In this document: positions 1 to 5,964 of the stretch, one piece after another | Layout: every line of letters starts with the position of its first letter | Position numbering within the stretch: position 1 is the first letter of the stretch | Assembly (NCBI GenBank): GCA_050942695.1 | Contig: JBMNNU010000044.1 | Coordinates: forward strand, 1 to 15,752 | Source of the DNA: JBMNNU01 sp050942695 | GTDB lineage: Bacteria; Chloroflexota; UBA6077 | Direction of reading: 5' to 3' | Length of the DNA: 15,752 bases | The notes under the pieces: model-generated | The model's input: only the letters and a program-made list of their open reading frames with translations | Databases searched by the model: none | What the model was told of the DNA's origin: nothing | Made by a program: the position numbers and the translations under genes

Positions 1-1
1 G

Positions 2-649
2 CTGCTGCTGGCAGATGGGGCGCAGAGCGTTCCCCACATCTCGGTGAATGTCGGCAAGTTAGGCTGCGATTTCCTGGCCTTTTCTGGCCATAAGATGCTG
101 GGACCCATGGGTATCGGTGTGCTGTATGCTCGAGCAGAGCTGCTTGAACAGATGGATCCCTTCATGGGTGGCGGCAGTATGATCCAAGAGGTCGCCAGGG
201 AGAGCGCCACCTGGAACGACATCCCTCAGAAGTTCGAAGCGGGCACACCGAACGTAGAGGGCGCCGTTGGTCTCGGTGCTGCGATCGATTACCTGCAGCA
301 GTTGGGGATGGAGAATATTCGGCAGCACGAGCTTGATATCACCGCGCATGCCCTGGAAACCCTCAGCCGGATCGAAGGGCTGAACATTTACGGCCCACTC
401 GACCCAGCCAAGCGGAGCGGAGTAATCAGCTTTACACTGGATGGGGTCGATGCCTACGACCTGGCTGCCTTTATGGATCAGGAGGGGATTGCCCTCAGAT
501 CTGGACACCACTGCTGCCAGCCCCTGATGAACTGGCTCAACGTACCATCGACGGCTCGCGCCAGCTTCTATCTCTACAATAATAAAGAAGAGGTCGACCT
601 TCTGGGTAGTTGGCTAAACACAGCTCGATCTGTCCTGAGTATCCTCTGA
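2..649 (+). CDS. sufS: SufS-type cysteine desulfurase, C-terminal part (5' end outside window)
   Basis: This is a PLP-dependent class V aminotransferase-fold enzyme that takes sulfur from L-cysteine, leaving alanine, and hands it on as a persulfide for Fe-S cluster assembly in the cytoplasm. The frame is open from base 2, so the true start lies upstream; the GTG at 44 is internal. The PLP-binding lysine is visible in SGHKMLGP (Lys codon 92-94), preceded by the cofactor-contact stretch ADGAQSVPH. The group II (SufS) catalytic cysteine lies in RSGHHCCQPLM (first Cys codon 512-514), with the usual SufS ending ASFYLYNN..EEVDLL. About 216 residues are present, roughly the last half of a ~410-residue enzyme. 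The Ala that usually follows the catalytic Cys is a second Cys here. No SufU or other suf gene follows; the next gene is an unrelated membrane protein 33 bp downstream. Family assignment is firm; SufS rather than IscS/NifS rests on the GHHC motif. Confidence 0.93.
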   Translation: MLLADGAQSVPHISVNVGKLGCDFLAFSGHKMLGPMGIGVLYARAELLEQMDPFMGGGSMIQEVARESATWNDIPQKFEAGTPNVEGAVGLGAAIDYLQQLGMENIRQHELDITAHALETLSRIEGLNIYGPLDPAKRSGVISFTLDGVDAYDLAAFMDQEGIALRSGHHCCQPLMNWLNVPSTARASFYLYNNKEEVDLLGSWLNTARSVLSIL

Positions 650-682
650 TCCCTTCTATCCCTCCGGCACGCCTCATGCGCA

Positions 683-1426
683 ATGGTTCACCCTGTTTGC
701 ATAAGCCCAGCCGCGTCCGTCTTCATCGAAAAGAGGAGCGATAACGCGAATTGGGTTTATGCAATCGTGATTATTGCCGTAGGGGTGACCATCATCGCTT
801 TTGAACCGAACCGAGACGTCGAACGGAAAGATCAGAACCCTCTAAGTCGCCCCCGTGATAACGAAAGGGTGCTGCAACCGATATCCATCTCTAGATATCT
901 TTCGCGACGTCGAAGGCTACGCAGAACCATTGAGCATTACCTGCCCGACTTAGTCTATGGCGCAAACGATGGTCTCATTACTACCTTTGCTGTGGTCTCC
1001 GGCGTCGCCGGAGCAAGTTTGGCTTCCAGTATCATCCTGATCCTGGGCTTTGCCAACCTCCTGGCCGATGGATTCTCCATGGGCGCGAGCAACTATCTAT
1101 CGATGCGTTCGAGAGTTGATAGAGGGCGTGGGCAACCTAGAACCGATGCTGTGCTACATGGTTCGGCTACGTTTGGAGCCTTCGTAGTGGCGGGCGCTGT
1201 TCCGCTGATTGCTTATGTAGTTCCCATTCCTATCGCCTATAGCTTTACTGTGTCCATAGGTCTGACCCTGGTGACCCTTTTCATCGTGGGCGCTTTGAGG
1301 GCGGCGGTCATCGAGTTGAAATGGTGGCGCAGCGGTATGGAGATGTTGCTAGTGGGCTCCGGAGCGGCGGCTCTAGCTTACGTCATCGGCGCATTCCTCG
1401 CTACACTCATCGGCCAAGGGCTATAA
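683..1426 (+). CDS. VIT1/CCC1-like membrane protein lacking the metal-binding domain
   Basis: The region from about residue 86 on matches the VIT1/CCC1 (DUF125) family, whose characterised members move Fe2+/Mn2+ out of the cytosol in exchange for protons. Five hydrophobic segments fit the fold: about 90-112 (with the NDG motif, Asp96), 115-139 (with ADGFSMGASNYLS, Met133), 160-180, 184-207 and 218-245. Asp in helix 1 and Met in helix 2 line the ion path in the plant enzyme. The cytoplasmic three-helix metal-binding domain that normally links helices 2 and 3 (about 80 residues rich in Glu) is replaced by about 20 residues, and the Glu of the usual GEY motif is Asn137. The start is uncertain: ATG 683 has no visible ribosome site, and residues 1-85 contain one extra hydrophobic stretch (about 23-41) that may not be translated. 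A GTG at 869 is an alternative. Transport activity and substrate are inferred from family only. Confidence 0.72.
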   Translation: MVHPVCISPAASVFIEKRSDNANWVYAIVIIAVGVTIIAFEPNRDVERKDQNPLSRPRDNERVLQPISISRYLSRRRRLRRTIEHYLPDLVYGANDGLITTFAVVSGVAGASLASSIILILGFANLLADGFSMGASNYLSMRSRVDRGRGQPRTDAVLHGSATFGAFVVAGAVPLIAYVVPIPIAYSFTVSIGLTLVTLFIVGALRAAVIELKWWRSGMEMLLVGSGAAALAYVIGAFLATLIGQGL

Positions 1427-1464
1427 CCAGGCCACAACTAGCGATGGCCGGTATCTACTATGAG

Positions 1465-2873
1465 CTACTCCTTAAAAGTATCGGAGAAGGCCAACCACTT
1501 GCCTGCATAAGAACCGGATGCTGCCAGTACGTAGATCCACCTGTCCTCAGCGTACGACGGGGTTCCTGCTTTGTACGGGATCCAGTACATGCGGCCATTG
1601 GTAAATTCTTGCCAGGAGCCGTTTAGTGCCAGCTTAGGGTCCTGATCCCACGCTCCTCCCAGTTTCTCCGGTTCAATAGCCCAGCCCAATCGCTGCCGGA
1701 CCGATGGCGCTTCTCGCCAGACCTTACCGAACCGGCCTCTCGGTTCTATCTTACCCGAAGGAGCGGCCGTAGGCGCGGGGTCTGGTGTTTCGGGATCCCA
1801 ACTGTCGGGGACACGTTGGTAGCTACCGTCATCATTGAACAGGACCAATACGTGGTTCCAGTCTTCCCAGTATGCCCATGGTATCCATAGCATTGTGCCG
1901 CCTTCGAACCTTTGAGCAGAGAACGGGACAGCCCGCTCTCGCGTGTAGCTAGCGGCACAGCCCACGTAATCCCGTACGATCCTGTACTCGTACCAGACTT
2001 TGCCGAGACCTCGCACCGGCAACACTGTGCATGGGGTCTCGACGCTTGGAGGCTGGCTCGATATTTCGGCAACACTGGTGATTACACCTCCGATTGGAAT
2101 GTCGGCTAGCTGGCTGTTGGACAGCTTTTGGACGTTGCGCAAGTCGGTCGAGCCACCATACTCCAGGTAGGTGCTCCAATCCGGCAGTAGATGCCTGCGC
2201 CCTCCCTGAATAAAGTAGATATCTGGGCCCTCTGCCTTGACGAGGTTGCCATCCAGGACCAGCGTAGATGACGATATCGTGGACGGCACGGCGGTACTTT
2301 GTATTACACCTCCCACAGGGATGGAAGCCAACTGGTCATTGGAGACGACGAGCACATTGCTCGAGTTGGGTGTGCCACCGTGACTTAGATAGGTGTCCCA
2401 GTCCGGCAAAAGGTACCGCTGGCCTTCTTGCATCAGATAGATATCCGGGCCTGCTGCTTTCACTAAACTATGATCCGGAGGCGGAAACGGCACCGGTTCC
2501 GCCTCCGGTTGAGATGCCGGAGCAGCAACGAGATCGTTGGTGGGGTCAAACCAAGCTCCCATCCAAACCGCATCTCATTAGGCCGCGTCTGCAGCCCAAA
2601 GGGGCCATTCACCCAGGTCATCGCGCCATTGGTAAATGCCGTCCAGTTGTCGGCCTTGCGCCAGACCATGAGACCGGTAGTAGTCTGCTGCAATGAATCA
2701 CCGTTGTCTCCCCAGTGCTCGTTTTCCAGAGGTTCACCGACTACATCGCCGGCTTCATCGGCCAGGGCTTTGAAACCCAACTTGAACTCGAACCTCGGCT
2801 GAGCCTGCACCACATTAATGATCATGGATGGGAAAAGTGCAACCAGCAGTACACACAAGGCCAAGCGCTTCAT
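1465..2873 (-). pseudogene. secreted repeat protein of Chloroflexota type, broken by a one-base frameshift
   Basis: Two overlapping minus-strand frames make one gene. The 5' part (2873 down to about 2556) starts at ATG 2873 after a GGAGG ribosome site and encodes a signal peptide (MKRLALCVLLVALF, then VVQAQ). It is followed by a module containing GDSLQQTTTGLMVWRKADNW and TWVNGPFGLQTR. At RFGWE the sense continues in the -1 frame as AWFDPTNDLVAAP, as if one G of GAGGCTT had been lost at about 2556. The 3' part has a proline-rich spacer, two near-identical modules of about 58 residues (pattern LVKA.GPDIY...G.R.LLPDW.TYL..GG, ending IP.GGVI), and two C-terminal modules opening with GKVW, the second ending in a wall-protein-like W/Y-rich stretch. 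Unbroken length would be about 470 residues. I recognise the module family from Chloroflexota secreted proteins but know no function. A sequencing error could also explain the shift; there is no slippery heptamer to suggest programmed frameshifting. Confidence 0.75.
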
Positions 2874-3163
2874 TCCACCGTCCTCCCTACTATCTCTCCG
2901 AGTCAACATCCTCCCATTCAGATCGATACAGCTCTCATCAACTATAACAAAGTACTAAGCATTCAACAAATAGTGGATAGGCTTGGGTTTAGAGGAAATA
3001 TTGCGATAACCCAATAGGACTTCATACGGGGAATCCACATAATGAGGGCTTTAGGCCCTATTCTCGAGAGCTGATTCTGCCGAAATAGAGATGAGGGGCT
3101 GGATTCCCATTACCGAATTATTCCCGCGCCTGCCTCAAGCCTATTTTGCAATTGGTTAGTGAG
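2874..3163. other. divergent intergenic region
   Basis: About 290 bp separate the divergent secreted-protein gene (-) and the LysM gene (+), so promoters for both should lie here, but I see no convincing -35/-10 pair. The region holds an 8-bp inverted repeat (GGGAATCC at 3029-3036, GGATTCCC at 3101-3108) enclosing a small hairpin AGGGCTTTAGGCCCT near 3045. It is AT-rich at 2930-3010 and GC-richer after that. Confidence 0.4.
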
Positions 3164-5206
3164 ATGTCAGTTACAGAAGACAAACGCGATCGCTCGATAC
3201 ACCACAGCCCTTGCCGGCACCGGAGGCTCGTGCGCTTTCTGGAGTCGCTCTGTTTCCTCACGACACTGCTGTTGGCGCTCCTTGCGGTATCAACCGTAGC
3301 CATAACTGTCTGCTACCTCGGAGATGATCCGGAGAACAGGGTGAGTGCAACACTATCTGGGAGCGTGGGCGACTCGCCCGTATGTGTCTATAGAGAAGAC
3401 ACTCGCCCCCTACCGCTACCTGTTGAACCGGTAGCGTTGGATATTGGTTCACTACACGATTCATCACAGCTTGGAAGCGATGCCCCGCGTGGACGAGCGG
3501 GCGAGCCGCCCGCGCTCCCAGAAGTAAAAATTGATGCAGCTAATCTGGATCAGTTAACCGGAGCGTTGGAAGGGCGAGCCGAACGACAGATAGCTTTCAG
3601 TACACGATTGAGCACTATTACCTACAGAGTGGTAGATGGGGACAGTCTGCTGGAGATCGCCCAGAAGTTTGGCATCACACCTGAAACCGTGCTGTGGGCT
3701 AACGATATCCGCGACCCGCAACTGCTGTTCACAGGCCAGGAACTGACGATCCTCCCGGTTTCGGGGGTACTTCACAGAGTTGTCCAGGGGGATACGGTTG
3801 AATCTATAGCGGATACATATAATGTGGACTCAGCCTCGATTCGCAAAGCAAACGGTCTGGTTGAAAGCGAAGAGCCTCTGGCGGGTGTGGAGCTGATTGT
3901 GCCCGGTGGCATGGCGAAGACCCCAGAGCTGTTCGAGCCACCACCATCACAGTCGCCACCACCCGCAGAGATCCTTGCTGAAGCACCGAGGCACAGAGTG
4001 TCGGCCGGTGAAACCCTGGTGTCTATCGCCGACTCTTACGGCGTCCTGCCCTCAGCCATCCAGTCTGCCAATGGGCTGATGGACCCGGACCTGGTAAAAG
4101 CTGGCCAGGAGTTGATCATTCCAGGGGGTAAGGCGCCCGAGCAGGTAGCTCTCAATCCCACCCCTGTGTCAGATGCACCACCGCCTCCCTTTGCTTCTGT
4201 TTCGACGATGAAGGATGCTGAGCCTGGCCAAGCCATCCAGGGCTCAACCCTAGCGAGCCAACAGGGGGAGGTTGTTCGCTATTCGGTAAAGAAAGGGGAT
4301 ACCCTCTTTTCGATAGCGAGGTCACACGGGGTGACCCCAGCAAACCTCGCCTCGGCCAACGGTATCGATGACCCTAACAATCTGTTTGCAGGCATCGAAC
4401 TGGTCATTCCAGGGGCTATGCAGGTTGCTGCTATGTCCATACCCGTTTCTACACCCACTCCTACTCATACACCTACGCCCACTCCCACTCCTCAATCCCC
4501 CACTACCTCCGCCCCACAAGACACATCGGTCCAGGTCGATGGGGTGCGATACCGGGTGAACCAGGGAGATACTCTCTTCTCTATCGCCCGTGCCCACGGG
4601 GTAACACCGGATAGTGTGGCCTCTGCGAACGGTCTCTCGGACCCAAGTAAGCTCGCTGCTGGCATGGTGCTGGTGATTCCCGATGCGATGACGACGCCAG
4701 CTCAAGCGACTCCTGGGCCAGTCGGACAGGTTTCCTCGACTGCAACCCCTGCGCCTGAGCCGCCCACGGTTGCGCCAGCCCCGGATGCCCATCAGAGCCC
4801 ACCACCGGCCGCTCAACCCCCTGGTGATGGCTCGGCTGGAAGCCGCGTAGCTGCTTTAGCGCAAAAGTATGTGGGGCATCGATACGTCTGGGGCGGCCAC
4901 AGCCCGGACGGGTTCGATTGCACCGGGTTCACCTGGTACGTCTATCGGGAGGCCGGGATCACCATACCGTTGCACGATCTGCAAGGCCAGATGGACACAG
5001 GCCAGAAGGTGGAAAAGGACCAGTTGCAACCGGGTGACCTGCTGTTCTTCCAGAATACATACAAAGAGGGGCTATCCCACGTTGGCATATACCTGGGCGA
5101 CGGGCGCTTTATCAACGCAGAGACCGAGAAAACAGGGGTGCAGGTAAGGGCACTGTCAGAACAGTACTGGGAGAGCCGCTACCTGGGAGCGTCGCGACCC
5201 TGGTGA
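3164..5206 (+). CDS. membrane-anchored LysM (x5) / NlpC-P60 peptidoglycan hydrolase
   Basis: This is a cell-wall hydrolase: LysM domains bind peptidoglycan N-acetylglucosamine chains, and NlpC/P60 (C40) peptidases cut the stem peptide, usually at D-Glu-diaminopimelate. From ATG 3164 the protein has 680 residues. It has a basic N-terminus and one membrane segment (about 29-52) without a clear cleavage site, then five LysM domains starting near residues 154, 204, 277, 373 and 463, each with the pattern Y/H-R-V...GDT...IA...G and ending in IPG. Ser/Pro/Thr-rich linkers separate domains 2-5, including a TPTPTPTP stretch before the fifth. The NlpC/P60 domain spans about 560-680, with the catalytic Cys586 in FDCTGF, His639 in HVGIYLG and, at the third polar position, Asn651 (FINAET) instead of the commoner His. 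A TTG 18 bp upstream is a possible but weaker start; neither start has a strong ribosome site. The gene stands alone, and the ileS leader begins about 20 bp after its stop. Confidence 0.92.
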   Translation: MSVTEDKRDRSIHHSPCRHRRLVRFLESLCFLTTLLLALLAVSTVAITVCYLGDDPENRVSATLSGSVGDSPVCVYREDTRPLPLPVEPVALDIGSLHDSSQLGSDAPRGRAGEPPALPEVKIDAANLDQLTGALEGRAERQIAFSTRLSTITYRVVDGDSLLEIAQKFGITPETVLWANDIRDPQLLFTGQELTILPVSGVLHRVVQGDTVESIADTYNVDSASIRKANGLVESEEPLAGVELIVPGGMAKTPELFEPPPSQSPPPAEILAEAPRHRVSAGETLVSIADSYGVLPSAIQSANGLMDPDLVKAGQELIIPGGKAPEQVALNPTPVSDAPPPPFASVSTMKDAEPGQAIQGSTLASQQGEVVRYSVKKGDTLFSIARSHGVTPANLASANGIDDPNNLFAGIELVIPGAMQVAAMSIPVSTPTPTHTPTPTPTPQSPTTSAPQDTSVQVDGVRYRVNQGDTLFSIARAHGVTPDSVASANGLSDPSKLAAGMVLVIPDAMTTPAQATPGPVGQVSSTATPAPEPPTVAPAPDAHQSPPPAAQPPGDGSAGSRVAALAQKYVGHRYVWGGHSPDGFDCTGFTWYVYREAGITIPLHDLQGQMDTGQKVEKDQLQPGDLLFFQNTYKEGLSHVGIYLGDGRFINAETEKTGVQVRALSEQYWESRYLGASRPW

Positions 5207-5221
5207 GATGAAGATTTGTGG

Positions 5222-5227
5222 TAAAAT
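5222..5227 (+). promoter_or_regulatory. possible -10 box for the ileS leader
   Basis: TAAAAT lies just after the LysM/NlpC stop and just before the first conserved T-box bases. It is in the right place for transcription of the leader, but I find no good -35 hexamer 16-18 bp upstream, so this is a weak call. Confidence 0.3.
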
Positions 5228-5460
5228 ATAGCAAAGGCTATGACGGAGACGAGTAGGCGGAATCCGTCCGGTTCCAGCGAGTGCGTGGTGGTGTGAGACG
5301 CGTCCCGACGCCCGCCGAAAATCCCTCCCGAGCCGGAAGCTGAACGCGCGAGCCAGTAGGCGGACCGGTGTATCCCGCCGTTACCGGGAGTGGGGGTAAA
5401 ATAGCTCCCCCAACGAGTGGGCATGCTCCTAACGCTTCGCCTAGGTGAAAAGGCAGCGAT

Positions 5461-5541
5461 CGTCATGCTGAGCTTGTCGAAGCATCTTCTCGTGGGTAGA
5501 GAGGGCTCGTGGAGACCCTTCGCTCGATGCTCAGGATGGCA
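5461..5541. repeat. imperfect palindromic repeat inside the T-box leader
   Basis: The two arms, 5461-5488 (CATGCTGAGC..TCGAAGCATCT) and 5512-5541 (AGACCCTTCGCTCGATGCTCAGGATG), are imperfect inverted copies. The sequence GTCATGCTGAGCTTGTCGAAG is of a kind widely dispersed in intergenic DNA of several bacterial groups. I infer a small non-coding repeat of the REP/MITE sort. It is accommodated in the leader without touching the specifier, T-box sequence or terminator. Confidence 0.65.
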
Positions 5542-5613
5542 GACTATCAGAATCCCGGGGCGAACGAATAGATAAGAGTATGCCAAATGGGGTGGTACCG
5601 CGGGGTAATTCGG

Positions 5614-5643
5614 CCTCGTCTCCAACGTGAGACGAGGTTTTTT
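5614..5643 (+). terminator. intrinsic terminator of the ileS T-box
   Basis: A perfect 9-bp stem (CCTCGTCTC 5614-5622, GAGACGAGG 5629-5637) with loop CAACGT is followed by six T (5638-5643). It lies directly after the T-box sequence, where the competing antiterminator would form. It is the off state of the switch. Confidence 0.92.
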
Positions 5644-5687
5644 AGTGCTGAGGTAAGATTCAGCGCCTAAGCACATAATTAAGCTTT

Positions 5688-5771
5688 GTCACCCCCGCGA
5701 AAGCGGGGGTCCAGGCAACGTCTGCACGTCTGCCGCTTGCCGCTCTGGATTCCCGCTTCCGCGGGAATGAC
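5688..5771. repeat. 84-bp palindromic REP/MITE-like element
   Basis: The left arm 5688-5714 (GTCACCCCCGCGAAAGCGGG..) and right arm 5744-5771 (TCTGGATTCCCGCTTCCGCG..) are imperfect inverted copies. Each contains its own small hairpin: CCCCCGC/GCGGGGG at 5692-5709 and ATTCCCGC/GCGGGAAT at 5749-5768. The 'GTCA..CCCGCGAAAGCGGG..TCCAG' type is a common dispersed repeat. There is no coding content. It lies between the T-box terminator and the ileS start, so it is transcribed as part of the ileS mRNA leader. Confidence 0.75.
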
Positions 5772-5826
5772 GGAGTAGATAGCAGGAATGACAGGGTAGA
5801 GCGCAGGAATGACGGAGTAGAGCGCG
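5764..5826 (+). repeat. 21-bp tandem repeat, three units
   Basis: GGAATGAC-G/A-G-GTAGA..GC units begin at 5764, 5785 and 5806, a strict 21-bp period with few differences; a degenerate partial fourth unit (GGGATAGAGGGCGG) follows. The first unit overlaps the right end of the palindromic element, so the tandem array probably arose by amplification of that element's edge. Confidence 0.75.
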
Positions 5827-5889
5827 GGATAGAGGGCGGGAAAAACGATCCGGTAGTGCACCCGATCTCTTAGCAGATAGATGCTTAGC

Positions 5890-5938
5890 ACTCAGCACTC
5901 AGGACACAGGACTCAGCACTCAGCACTCAAGATTCAGC
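5890..5938 (+). repeat. heptanucleotide tandem repeat, seven units
   Basis: Seven units in exact 7-bp register start at 5890, 5897, 5904, 5911, 5918, 5925 and 5932, consensus ACTCAG(C/G), with variants ACACAGG, ACTCAAG and ATTCAGC. It ends 15 bp before the ileS ribosome site. The type resembles the short tandemly repeated heptamers described in cyanobacteria, though with a different sequence. A second array of the same unit lies inside ileS. Confidence 0.85.
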
Positions 5939-5964
5939 ACAATAACGTTCCGCAAGGAGGCGCC

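Larger units (their letters stand above)
5228..5643 (+). ncRNA. T-box leader (tRNA-Ile responsive) of ileS
   Basis: T-box leaders read the charging state of a tRNA in the nascent mRNA: uncharged tRNA stabilises an antiterminator and lets the synthetase gene be transcribed. The hallmark T-box sequence GGGGTGGTACCGCGG is at 5589-5603; its UGGU would pair with the ACCA end of a tRNA with discriminator A, as in tRNA-Ile. A stem I region with GAGTAG near 5247, the GGTGTGAGAC distal part near 5289, and GCCGAAAATCCCTCCCGAGC around 5314-5333 puts AUC (5321-5323) at the specifier position, matching the isoleucine enzyme downstream. AGTAG (about 5355) and a GGGGG/CCCCC hairpin (5392-5411) follow as in the stem II/III part. 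The antiterminator and terminator end the element. An unusual dispersed repeat (5461-5541) is inserted between stem III and the T-box sequence. Exact 5' end and helices were not folded. Confidence 0.92.

Noticed and set aside
2463..2562. Programmed -1 frameshift in the secreted protein
   Set aside because: No X XXY YYZ slippery sequence or following stem at the crossing point; loss of one base explains it more simply.
4440..4510. TP-rich linker DNA as a mobile or tandem repeat
   Set aside because: It is an ordinary Thr-Pro linker between LysM domains, with variable codons.
5179..5898. Minus-strand frames across the T-box and repeats
   Set aside because: They cover structured RNA and repeat DNA, giving low-complexity translations such as repeated PALYSVIPA.
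5764..5938. Possible CRISPR-like array before ileS
   Set aside because: The 21-bp and 7-bp units abut directly with no unique spacers, and no cas gene is present.
5881..5964. ileS start at the upstream ATG 5881
   Set aside because: The extra 28 residues are encoded by heptamer repeat DNA, and the strong AAGGAGG site belongs to ATG 5965.
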